Assembly (NCBI GenBank): GCA_022113835.1
Contig: JAILWY010000009.1
Location: 5,865,501 to 5,929,500 of the forward strand
Length of the DNA stretch: 64,000 bases
Direction of reading: 5' to 3'
Origin: Atopsyche davidsoni
Taxonomy: Eukaryota > Arthropoda > Insecta > Trichoptera > Hydrobiosidae
The notes beneath the pieces were generated by a model. That model worked only from the letters and a program-made list of their open reading frames with translations. It was not told the DNA's origin and searched no databases. Positions 47,201 to 57,702 of the stretch are shown here, piece after piece; the stretch's first letter is position 1; each line of letters begins with the position of its first letter. The position numbers and the translations under genes are program-made.

Positions 47201-50200
47201 AGTGTTTTTTTTATACTTTTGTTCGAAATAGCATATGATTTGTTAATAAAGAATAAATAAATCAATCTGACTATTTATTAAATTAGCACAATAATCCCCT
47301 ATGATATGATTTATTAATTTATATATACAATAAATCTCAAAATAAAATATATAATATTATCTAAATGCACTAATGTTTAGGTAGCATGATCAAATAATTC
47401 AATTAGGTGTTGTAATTATACTCTTACAAAGTATAATTTAAAATAAATATATATTTTTATTATTATTTAATTTGGTTTGTAATGTGATTTTTTGAGGTTG
47501 ATTTTAGTCCAATTTCACTGAACTAATATGTTTATAAAATGAGTGACATCTATGAACAGATAAAATAATATCAAATCACATTACTTGAAGGTAAGTGACA
47601 TTATTGAAGGGATCTGTTTTACCTACACTATTGTTATATTTCATGATATTGCCGCTACGGCAAAACACCGAGCTGGCTTCTGTCAAAATACAGTCATTCT
47701 TGGAGTTGGCAAACGCCCTACAGCGAGTGACAAGTAACCTATAATTGTGAAGTTTTTGTGACCGTTACTCCTGCAATACAAACAATACACAGTTCTTTGG
47801 TGCTGGACACAACTCTGCATAACATAATCAGCGGTTAGTAGAGCATTTTTTTTTGCATACTGCAGTCCTTACTGCAAACGGTTTACCGGCTCGCATATTA
47901 ATGAGCATCGTGAGTCCTCCCCTCGTCCATTCATCCCCAAAACCACCCCCTTTATGTTACTATTGCCTTGTGTAGAAAATGGGGGTGTTTCAAAATGGTT
48001 ATAATTGACCAAACGGCTGTTATATTATTTTAGGACCACAGTTGTGTAAGCCGGCATCGACGCCTACTCTATCTATTTCTGTCATTCCTTTCCAAAAGTT
48101 AGGTAAATAAATACAATTATGTCAGTCCTCTAAATTCCTATATTCGCGATGCTTATTTTCATTAATGTATAATAATATATTTATCGCTTTTTTCAGATAG
48201 TATTTTTCAGTCGCATGATAAAATAATATTCTTTTATGCCATTTGAAAGCACCGGAAATGTTATTCTGTATACTTATGAATATTAATAATATACTTTTAT
48301 TTTTATAGTGACATTTAGTAGAGCAAAAGTGTAGGGGGTTAGATTATGTGCTTGGTATTTGACTAGACCTCGTATATTTTGCACAACACTAATATTATAC
48401 TCTTGTATTTCTTAGGGTAAGAATAATTCTTACATCAAGTGCTGACATATTTGTGATTTGTGTGCTTTATGCAAGCTGGAGTAGTTCCAAATTTAATATT
48501 ACTGCACCTGTTTTCTCCATATTTTATATTTGGAACACTATATATATATATTTATCTCACATTAGGACAAGATTAATTATACATATGATATGATTATTAA
48601 AATTTGTCAGTTATAGATATGAAACATTTCAAGTTTTCAAATTAAAATAATATGCACTACTATTTAATTAACTCTAATTGTAGATATTTCATATATTTTT
48701 GTTTCCAACAGGGTATTTGTGGTTTGTGGTCATTATCCTGTAAATGTAGGAAATACGGAAACATGGTTAAAATTAGTGTTCATTGTGTAAATTGTTATTA
48801 AAATGGATGTCCGTTTTGCTTCAGTGGACTCGGCATCATTCAATACTAAAATAACTTGTTTATATCACAGTAACACAGAAAACATTAATGTATAAAATGA
48901 TTTTGCCACGGAAGCGCTGTGAATGAGGTATTTGATGTTTCATGGTCGGTGTTCACATGAAGCTTACTACTTTTTAAAAATTCTTGTTGACATGTGTTTT
49001 GTGTTAATAATATTAATTATAAATTATTGGTGTATTTTATGTAAAGTATTTGTTTTTCCAAATATATGTTTAGTTAATGCATACCAAGAAGAAAACATTA
49101 AATGTGATGACTAATATAATCTTACAGAAATATACTTAGTTTGATGCAATAATTTATTGGGCTTCTTGCTTTTGAGATCTTTCATATTTACTAGGGTGCT
49201 AAGCCACATTAAGTTTTAATTATCGTTCCAATGTTTCAGCTCTGGTATTAAGGCCGTTTTTAAGCTCGAAAGGCTTCAATATCGGAGCATCAATCAATCA
49301 ATTTTTTTGCAGTCTAACACTCAAGAAAATAAGTCTATTAACAACCGTCATCAAAATTTGATAAAGTTATCTAATTGTTTACTTAGAATATTTTTAAATT
49401 ATGGAGTAATATGGAAAAAATACATACACATTTAATTTATAATCCATAGGTGGTATTCTTAAAATATTAAATATTTTATACTTTTAGGTATTGTGTGGTA
49501 TTTGTTATTATATTATTCTAATAATAGTTAGTTTAGGCACTGCTGATACTTTATGGATTGAAGTATGATTGCTCAGAGCTATTGTATAAAATTATTTATT
49601 AGATTCTATTGAAAGCAAGTAGCTAATGTATTTCAATTTAAAAATTTAGTATGTACTCAAAAGGAAATTGGAGTAAGATCAATACTTTCTCAAAGGAAAT
49701 ATATCACCTGATTTAAGGTGGGTTCTTCACATTAAAAAAACTCTAGAATTTAAACGCTCATTTTAAATTACAAGAATTTGCAATTTAACATTTTTCACCG
49801 GTTTTTTTTTAATCAAACCTGGTTCTTGTACCCATACTTAATTCTTGAAATATTTGTTTTCTGTATATGCTGTTTCTGATATTCGGTATGTTGTTTAATG
49901 TTTTTGAACATAATATCAAACATTCATATTGTTTATTATATCTCTCATTTATATTATTATTCAGATTCAAGGACGTTTTTTTTTTACTGATGGCTTTATA
50001 ATTCATTTTCGTTTGTTTCTACTTCGTAACTTTAAAATAAATCATCAAGTATTTTACAAATATTTCATTCGATAAACATTTACTGACGAACTGTGAAAGC
50101 ATTATCCGCTGTCAAGTTGAGAGCTGTTGTATAGTTTAAATAAGCTAGCTAGCAAGCTAGGAGAGGAACTTTAGTTTAGAGGAAAACTTTTTTGCTTTAG

Positions 50201-50860
50201 CACATACCCATTTCATAAGTTTTTAAAATTCTAATTGCTTTCTGGAAGACAGAAGACTCTCTTTTTTCTCCTGCTTTGGCTCAGTTCACGACACGCAACT
50301 GTCGACATGTGGTATGTAAGTTAAATCATTTTTCACTACAATATTTGATTTTATATTATGTCGTTAATTCCAGCAAGTAAAAAGACAGTCATACTATATT
50401 ATATTTAAAACATTAAATGTATTATCTAAGAAAAAGTGTAAAGAATGCAGTCATAATTTATTTTTTTGTATCTTCATACAAAACACACTTTAGTGTCTTT
50501 GATTTTATAAGTTGAGTGTCTAAATTTTCTTGGTTTACTGGCACCGATATTATAATATAAATTTCGATATATGTACTTACTTATTATCAAATGGAAGAGA
50601 ACTTCATTAAATATGTCGTAGATTTTCATTGTAATTTTGCGCTTAACGCGTGAAATATTGAATATTAATATCATAATTTTGTCGTGTTATTATTATACAA
50701 TTGTTAGTTATAGAGCTCCTTACGCTCTAAGCCTAAAAGCTGATCAGTATCGTAAAATAACCACAACCGTTATCTGCATCCGTGCAGTACAGGCTTTAAT
50801 ACAAAGGGCCACGAGTGGGCATTCTGCATGTAGGCGTGTCTGGTGCTCGACTCGAAACTG
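44260..50860. other. AT-rich intergenic interval
   Basis: No coding region, tRNA or structured repeat is supported over about 6.6 kb. GC-richer unexplained patches occur at about 47650-47710 and 47890-47950. Open frames are short and AT-driven. Confidence 0.45.
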
Positions 50861-53800
50861 AGAAAAATGTACCTGCATGTCGCGATCACGCACACGGGCT
50901 GGCGATGTGCTCGCAGATAAAACCGTGATTGACAAAAAGGGTGCAAAGGATGTTGGCGTGGCTTGTTCGGCATCAGCGCCGGACTGGGGGCGGATTGGAG
51001 GGAGGGAAAATATTTACGAGGCCCACCGGAAGCTCGGCCGCCCCGCGATCTACTGCCTTACGCAGAATCGTTCGCCAAAACAAATCTAGGAGAAGTAAGG
51101 TTTATTCATGTCATTCACCCAGCATTTTGTTTTATGGTTCTATAGTTCCCTAGCCTCAAAGTATCCTATGGTGGTATCAAAGCACATTTTAACTAGATCG
51201 TATCATAAAGTGAGTTTGCATAAGACGGTTTTTGTTTGATTTAGTTGGTTTTCGGGTTTAAACTTTGATTTCGTGTTTATTTAAGGAAATGTCTGATTCA
51301 GATGTCTTACAAACGGAATGCATGAGATGTAACAAGTTGAATTGCTGACCGGTCTAATTCGTACCAACCGCACATAAAAACAATAAATATTGGACATAGG
51401 AAAGGCATTTATATTATGTGCTAATCTCTTCTTAGTTTCGTGTTTGTGATTTAAGTCGAAAATACTTTATTTTAGTTGCTGAATATCATCCGTTTAGGGT
51501 CTCACGTGCTAGAGCTTCCGGGAGATCTCCGTGTTCCCCGATGCAGCAGTCCAGGCCTGCTCGACGCGGTCGAAGAAAGTTGGCAGCTATAGAGCTGTGA
51601 CTTCGTGTTCACGTCTGGCATGTGGTTCCGAGTGAGTTACCTCAAACAGCATGTGACTTCCTTGGAATACAGAGCACTTTGTTAAATTCGCGAGTCGTCT
51701 TAATTATTTATATGTTAATTATCACAATCAAGTGGTTGAAGGTGAAATAAATCACATGCAAGGCAATAATAGTATAAGTAAATAAATTTCAAACGTTTTC
51801 AGAGAGTAATTTCAGCGATATAATAGAATATTAGTATCATGTTCCATATAACTGGATTTAAAGTATTGCTACCCCTATCTACACACTAAGCCGGTCCAGA
51901 CGCCCAACATTGGAGGAGACGTGGTATTTCTACCCTTCTTCTTTATTTTTATTGTACGGTGTATTTCCAGTTTTCTTCAGTGCACAATAAAATAGTTCTT
52001 GAGTGCTTCGTTTCAATTGGAAGTTCACGTTGTACGACATCTCCAGACGGTGGTCGGGGCCGTTGGGGGTCCGCTCTACTGACTGGCCGCCGGTTCGTGA
52101 CTGGCTTCGGTCCCCTGCCGAGGTGGTTAACTTCTTAGCCCCTCGTGTTTCTCGATACAACTGCTCTTTAATGAACCCGATGTTTAAAAATGACTCGTGC
52201 TACTTAAAATTTAAAACGCTGATGCTAAAATTATGACATCGCGGATTTTGGGTAAATGGAAATATTGTATTCTAAATCTATACGAATATTTTGAAACTAT
52301 TTAGTTTTGGGATACAGGTGACATTCAAGCTTACTCAGCCATCGTCACTTGATATTTTTTACCGCTGTGACCCTGTTGTGTAACGAAAAATAAAACCGTC
52401 ATTCATATGCTTGTGGCAATCAATACATAGCTAACACTTATTTTTTTATTTTATTCTACACCCCGAATGAAACTCCGTGGTTTGAATACAGACGCCAATA
52501 GTATGCGCTAGTACTTCAAGTACCCCTCCAGTCTGTCGGTGCTCTCGGTTCGGCTAGGATATCACCAGGCTGCTTCCTGCTTCTCCGGGTGAGTCAGTGC
52601 CAGCTGGCGGCGGTCTCTTCGGGCGCACAACTGGTTTGCAGATATAAAACCCCGCAGTTAGGCGTGCAATATCACGATTTTATCAGCGGCCATAATAAAA
52701 CAATAGTTGGTTTATTTCAAATGTTATGAATATGTTATAGTGTTGGTTTACCGAACTTTTGGCTGATGAGGTCATTTTAAGTATTTCAACCTTTTTTTTA
52801 AACTCGCTTGAATTTTGGTCGCTAATATATTTTTTTGTTTTATTTCAATTAAAAAAAAATTATAATTCTGTTATCGAAAAAATCTAATTAATTTGTTTCT
52901 TGTTTTTGTTGGATAACTATTCTTCCCGCGCCGTATCGACCCGGCCTGAAGATGAAAGTCGTTCTTTCTTTTGTTCCGTTTTAATTAGATTTTTTTAAAC
53001 TTATGACATTTTCGGGGGTTGATGGAAAATTCACGTCGCGAATATGGCTCTTTTTTAAATGTCACGTTTCGCATATTTGAATTATTAAATAATAAAATGA
53101 CGATTTCAGTTTTCATGAAAATAAATACCGGCGAGTTTTGCTTCTAATGTGACGTTTCGACCTTTATGTATTTACCTAAGTAGATGAAAGCCGACAAAAT
53201 TTATGTATAAATCCGCAGTATTTCCATATTCGTATCGCCTAACTCAACGACTCATTTTTGTAAACGAATATTTTTACGTTCGGTTAGGATTTTTATTTTT
53301 TATTTTTCCACACTGAAATATTACGCGCCCACACATGCACGCACACACACACACACACACTCACGCCACCGAGGGCAGTTTGTAATCTATCATTCATTTT
53401 GTTTAGGTTCTGAAATATAAAATGTATTTTAAAATATTTATGCGAAATTCTTGTTCAACATTGTGTTAGTATAACCCAAGTCGTTTCAGACTTCTATTTT
53501 GAGAATTTATTTTTATAAACAGACAATTTATCATAAAATTTTAGATCATTGACGTGCTTCTATTTTTCATAGGAATAGGACCCCGATGGTGCTACGTGCA
53601 CCTCAGTCAGGCGTTTTTAAATTTAGTAAAACTTCCGTTTTAAAAACAACAATACCAGAAGCGATTCAGGTAACAACAAAATTTGTTTATCAAAACAATT
53701 AATGCTTATCAACATCCAAGGAGTGTCACTAATTTTGTACGAAATTTAATAGCGTATCGCTAATATACTTGACTTATACCGTTGAAGTATTGTTACCGTT

Positions 53801-55022
53801 CCGGTAGCGGGTAAAAGCGCTATTCCCCCAGCGTGTCTCCAGGCCTTGTCGGGTGATGCAGCTCTGCAGGTCAGGTCCCTCGCTGACCGCATCCACGTAC
53901 CGCCGTTTCTCTACGAGTCTTCAATATCACCAGAAGTCTGTCTTGTATTCCAAGACCCGTTTTTCTTGTGGTTTTGCGAAACTTGTTATATACTGAATGC
54001 GGATGAATTGTCAGTATTATTAATTGTATATGTTTCCATTGAAATCAATTAATTGTAACGATATTTTATTAAAAGTTTCGTTGACTTTACATGTACATTT
54101 CCGCATAAATTTAAGGTGTCAATTAGAAACAAAGGTAAACTAAGGGTGCCATTGTGGATCCAAAAGAAGTGAAGTCGTAATTTGTAATAACAAATCAACA
54201 AAATTAAAAATATAATTAACTACTTTTCCCTCTATTGGATATTATTAATAAACACCGATTGAATATTCAATATTTACACCACTCGCTCGTTTCGTTGGCA
54301 TTTTTATTTTTTACGCGAATTAAAACGCATACTTATACAATGACAGCACTGAGCACAGAACGGTGATGGTTATATTTATTTATACTTTGGTGATTCACTA
54401 TTAGTTGTGGATGACGTCCTCCCGTGAATCACGAAACACGTACTGATTAATTCGAATATTAATCTCACAATTAGGACAAAAGTAAACATTTATTATGCGT
54501 TTTATTGATGTTGCTATGGAAAATTTAAACGTATAAACCGGTTGATAGTCAGTTATGCCAGTTGTATTTTTTTTGGCGGTGAAGTTGAATATAATAAGAT
54601 ATGTACATAAAATATCTGACACTTAAAGTGCTTATTTTAATGAATGCAAACTTCAGTTTTTTCACCTGGTGGTTGTACTCCTTGAAACTCGAACATCGTT
54701 TTCTCATAAAAATTCACAACGGACTTAATAATACTCGTTTAAGTTATATAACTACAATGTCTACGCCATCGTAACGGTACAATAAAAAATGCTATGGATG
54801 TTTTTTTATTGGATAAAAAAAAATCTTTCTAGTAAGGAATATTAAGAACGGTGTTGGTCTTGTCTGAATTCATTTTTTATGAAGGTTTCTCAGAAGTATG
54901 CTACGCTTTTATGTATTGAGGCTTGTATTTATTCTCAATCGCTGGTGTTAAGATTAAATATATTGCAGACGGTATTTGGTGAAATTTCAATATACTCTTT
55001 GAAGCGATTAGTTTTGCTAACA
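50860..55022. other. Interval with small CpG-rich islets, no supported gene
   Basis: GC-rich patches lie at about 50870-51070, 51490-51620, 52040-52140, 52500-52640 and 53815-53910. The open frames through them (66-77 codons) have no domain I recognise. A (CA)n run of about 10 units is at 53341-53360. Confidence 0.4.
53341..53360. repeat. (CA)n microsatellite
   Basis: About ten CA dinucleotides, uninterrupted. Confidence 0.85.
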
Positions 55023-55030
55023 CACTAGAG
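55023..55030. repeat. 8-bp direct repeat, left (cactagag)
   Basis: Identical to 57695-57702 at the far side of the composite. Eight bases is the hAT target-duplication length. Confidence 0.7.
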
Positions 55031-55872
55031 CGGTGGTCCCCAACCCTGTGCCCGCGGGCGCAATGGCGCCCGCCGATCATTTTTCGTGCGCCCGCCAACC
55101 ATTTTCCGTGTGATCGCCACTATCCGACAGCAATAAAAAAAATATTAAAAAAAAAAAAAATTGTACTAATTAAAATGAGAAATGTAATCAAAAATAAGTA
55201 TATTGTTATAATTTTCAAAATAAAAATTATTTCCAGAAAATCATAAAAAAGTCTGTTGAAATAGCATCTTATGGTGGGCCGATCCCTTTGATGGGTCAAT
55301 TTTTGAGTTTTTTGATATTTTTTTTATTATCTTCTGATTATTAATGCCTCCGCAAGTTGATGTTGTGTTTGCGTACCATCTTCATCCAATATCGCTTACA
55401 GATTGGCATCCTTAGTGTCGAAATCGCCACTTCTGAAGCGTTTAAACCAATTTTCACAGGAAGTTTTCGATGGTGCATGTTTTCCATAGGCCGTACGTAA
55501 AACGACGTACTTCAGCTGCATTTTTTTTCAAGTTAAAGCAGAAAACCAAAACTTTCCGCAAATGGTGTTTTTTTGGCATAAAACTCGACATCTTCATTGT
55601 TACAAAAAAAAAATTGCGTTGCGAAATGTGTTGGTAGCTTATTGAAGACTGATGTCTAAACTATAAAACAACACAAGTTTAGAATTGTCTAGCGTCGTTA
55701 GCGCCATCTTTGTGTGAAAACCAAAAACTTAGTAGCGACTTAAAAACATACAATTTTTTTTTTTTTAGCCGGCTTTGATCCTACTTTTGGGAGCAGAAAA
55801 AATAAATGGTGCCCGCCGCCCGACCGGCATCCTGAAATGTGCTCTTGGGTACAAAAAGGTTGGGGACCCCTG
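55031..55872 (+). mobile_element. hAT-like non-autonomous element, copy 1 (with mariner insert)
   Basis: Left end cggtggtccccaaccctgtg and right end ggttggggacccctg are inverted repeats. Sub-terminal text gcccgcgggcgcaatggcgc and ggtgcccgccgcccgaccgg is shared with copy 2 at 57344. The body is interrupted by a mariner fragment. No transposase ORF is present. hAT assignment rests on CAG-type ends and 8-bp flanks. Confidence 0.75.
55250..55757 (-). pseudogene. Mariner transposase 5' fragment nested in hAT copy 1
   Basis: On the minus strand an ATG at 55591 opens MSSFMPKKHHLRKVLVFCFN and continues LKKNAAEVRRF, the start of mariner-family transposases. A stop follows FL, and later frames still show mariner blocks such as LQKWRFRH and the ANTTSTCG region. 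The element is cut before the catalytic domain at its left side. The preceding text (right side) would be the mariner 5' end. Confidence 0.75.
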
Positions 55873-55889
55873 CACTAGACGATCACGGC
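55873..55889 (-). pseudogene. Truncated tRNA-His (first 17 nt only)
   Basis: The minus-strand text gccgtgatcgtctagtg equals the first 17 bases of the five complete tRNA-His genes. It lies exactly 195 bp from the next copy and ends where the hAT element begins, so copy 1 inserted into, or was joined within, a sixth tRNA gene. Confidence 0.85.
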
Positions 55890-56012
55890 TGTCGGAGCTG
55901 GTGAAATATTCACGCGAAACTGTCGATAAATGTAGCGGATTTCGTGACAATTTTAAGCAATTGCGGAAATTTTGGAAAAAAAAATCCTCCGCCATGATAG
56001 TGGTATGAGCAC

Positions 56013-56084
56013 TGCCGTGACCAGGAGTCGAACCTGGGTTACCACGGCCACAACGTGGGGTCCTAACCACTAGACGATCACGGC
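56013..56084 (-). tRNA. tRNA-His: tRNA-His (anticodon GTG)
   Basis: 72-nt cloverleaf on the minus strand: acceptor gccgtga pairs with tcacggc, D-arm tctagtggttagga, anticodon arm with gttGTGgc, T-arm caggttcgaatcctg. The G at -1 is added after transcription in eukaryotes. A T-run 25-35 nt downstream (lower coordinates) can stop RNA polymerase III. Sequence is identical to the other four copies. Confidence 0.95.
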
Positions 56085-56207
56085 TGTCGGAGTTGGTGAA
56101 ATATTCATGCGAAACTGTGGATAAATGTAGCGGATTTCGTGACAATTTTAAGCAATTGCGGAAATTTTGGAAAAATAAATCCTCCGCCATGATAGTGGTA
56201 TGAGCAC

Positions 56208-56279
56208 TGCCGTGACCAGGAGTCGAACCTGGGTTACCACGGCCACAACGTGGGGTCCTAACCACTAGACGATCACGGC
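56208..56279 (-). tRNA. tRNA-His: tRNA-His (anticodon GTG)
   Basis: Second complete copy, 195 bp from the first, identical 72-nt body. Its upstream spacer belongs to the gagctgg/cacgcg/gtcgat variant and its downstream T-run is interrupted (tttattttt). Confidence 0.95.
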
Positions 56280-56402
56280 TGTCGGAGCTGGTGAAATATT
56301 CACGCGAAACTGTCGATAAATGTAGCGGATTTCGTGACAATTTTAAGCAATTGCGGAAATTTTGGAAAAATAAATCCTCCGCCATGATAGTGGTATGAGC
56401 AC

Positions 56403-56474
56403 TGCCGTGACCAGGAGTCGAACCTGGGTTACCACGGCCACAACGTGGGGTCCTAACCACTAGACGATCACGGC
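56403..56474 (-). tRNA. tRNA-His: tRNA-His (anticodon GTG)
   Basis: Third complete copy, 195 bp from the second, identical body; upstream spacer is the gagttgg/catgcg/gtggat variant. Confidence 0.95.
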
Positions 56475-56597
56475 TGTCGGAGTTGGTGAAATATTCATGC
56501 GAAACTGTGGATAAATGTAGCGGATTTCGTGACAATTTTAAGCAATTGCGGAAATTTTGGAAAAATAAATCCTCCGCCATGATAGTGGTATGAGCAC

Positions 56598-56669
56598 TGC
56601 CGTGACCAGGAGTCGAACCTGGGTTACCACGGCCACAACGTGGGGTCCTAACCACTAGACGATCACGGC
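56598..56669 (-). tRNA. tRNA-His: tRNA-His (anticodon GTG)
   Basis: Fourth complete copy, 195 bp from the third, identical body; upstream spacer again the gagctgg/cacgcg variant. Confidence 0.95.
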
Positions 56670-56792
56670 TGTCGGAGCTGGTGAAATATTCACGCGAAAC
56701 TGTCGATAAATGTAGCGGATTTCGTGACAATTTTAAGCAATTGCGGAAATTTTGGAAAAAAAAATCCTCCGCCATGATAGTGGTATGAGCAC

Positions 56793-56864
56793 TGCCGTGA
56801 CCAGGAGTCGAACCTGGGTTACCACGGCCACAACGTGGGGTCCTAACCACTAGACGATCACGGC
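56793..56864 (-). tRNA. tRNA-His: tRNA-His (anticodon GTG), array end
   Basis: Fifth complete copy and the first in transcription direction. Its 5' flank is unique (gctatcggagctggtaaaag) where the repeat ends, so this unit keeps an ancestral upstream region. The T-run behind it is uninterrupted. Confidence 0.95.
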
Positions 56865-56884
56865 TATCGGAGCTGGTAAAAGGT

Positions 56885-57335
56885 ACACAAAGAACTTGTT
56901 ACAAATTCAATGTTATCAAAAGTGATTGGATAATCGATTACCTTGAGTATCATTTATCAGATACGCGTTCTGTACAAAAAATAGCACATTTTTTTACACC
57001 TAGCTGAGGGTCCAAATTTCAAGTGAATTTGAATTATTTTTTCTTATTTTATTGTATAAACACAGATTGTTTGTTTTACGTTAAACATCAATGAAATATC
57101 ATTCAAACTTTATTTTTTGCGAATTTTATCATATCGTAAAACATCCAGTTCTGATGTACTATTATTTTGAAGATTGATTTGCATACTTACATGGAAATAC
57201 AGATCTTTTTCCCAATAAATAAAAAAAACGAATAATATTGTTGTAAGTTTAATCGTTGAATCAATATGATATAACACTCTTTATTGTTTTGTAAACGTAT
57301 TTAAATTAAATAGATAGCAGCAGATATTACCAAGC
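56885..57335. other. Unique AT-rich sequence inside the composite element
   Basis: About 450 bp between the last tRNA gene and the second hAT copy. No ORF or repeat. It would be part of the original tRNA locus if the composite model is right. Confidence 0.4.
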
Positions 57336-57343
57336 CTTTAGGG

Positions 57344-57694
57344 CAGTGGTCCCCACACCCTATGCCCGCGGGCACCATGGCGCCCGCCGATCGTTTTACG
57401 TATGCCCGCTGCTGTGCGACCACGATAAAATATATTAAAGTTTACAATAAAATGTTATGAAAAATATGAATATTTAGTAATAAAACAGAGAAATAAAGCG
57501 AAAATAATTATATCGTTATAATTATATTTTTATATTAATAATAATTATATTTTTGGAATTAAATATTTTTTGTGCATTATATGTATTATTGACTATGTCC
57601 AACTATAAATATACCTGGAAAAAATAAATGGTGCCCGCCGCCCGACCGGCATTCTAGAACGTGCTCTCGGGTGCAAAAAGGTTGGGGACTCCTG
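57344..57694 (+). mobile_element. hAT-like non-autonomous element, copy 2
   Basis: 351-bp element with ends cagtggtccccacaccctat and ggttggggactcctg, and the same sub-terminal gcccgcgggcaccatggcgc and ggtgcccgccgcccgaccgg as copy 1. AT-rich core, no ORF. Confidence 0.8.
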
Positions 57695-57702
57695 CACTAG
57701 AG
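57695..57702. repeat. 8-bp direct repeat, right (cactagag)
   Basis: Matches 55023-55030. The following gtgttaag pairs with the ctaacac preceding the left copy. Confidence 0.7.

Larger units (their letters stand above)
55890..56880 (-). repeat. 195-bp tandem array with tRNA-His genes
   Basis: Five full units of 72-nt tRNA plus 123-nt spacer. The spacers alternate between two variants (ggagctggtgaaatattcac and ggagttggtgaaatattcat), giving a 390-bp higher-order period. Because 195 is a multiple of three, a 361-codon open frame runs through the array on the minus strand; it is not a gene. Confidence 0.92.
55031..57694. mobile_element. Putative composite hAT macro-transposon carrying tRNA-His genes
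   Basis: Two hAT-like elements in the same orientation (55031-55872 and 57344-57694) bracket a tRNA-His array. The 8-bp sequence cactagag sits immediately outside both ends (55023-55030 and 57695-57702). Inner flanks differ: cactagac after the left element, ctttaggg before the right one. Two separate insertions would each give their own matching pair; the observed pattern fits one transposition using the left end of the first and the right end of the second element. Joining the outer flanks gives a quasi-palindromic site (aacac-actaga-gtgtt), as hAT targets often are. This is inference from flanks. Confidence 0.55.

Noticed and set aside
52003..52236. Possible retrotransposon coding fragment (SGPLGVRSTDWPPVRDW frame)
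   Set aside because: The frame is short, GC-driven, and I could not match it confidently to a known element.
55765..56850. A 361-codon minus-strand protein with five perfect internal repeats
   Set aside because: It is the translation of tandem tRNA-His genes and spacers; 195 bp per unit keeps the frame open.
55890..56880. CRISPR-like array (regular repeats with spacers)
   Set aside because: Units are 195 bp, the spacers are not unique, and the conserved part folds as tRNA-His in a eukaryotic context.
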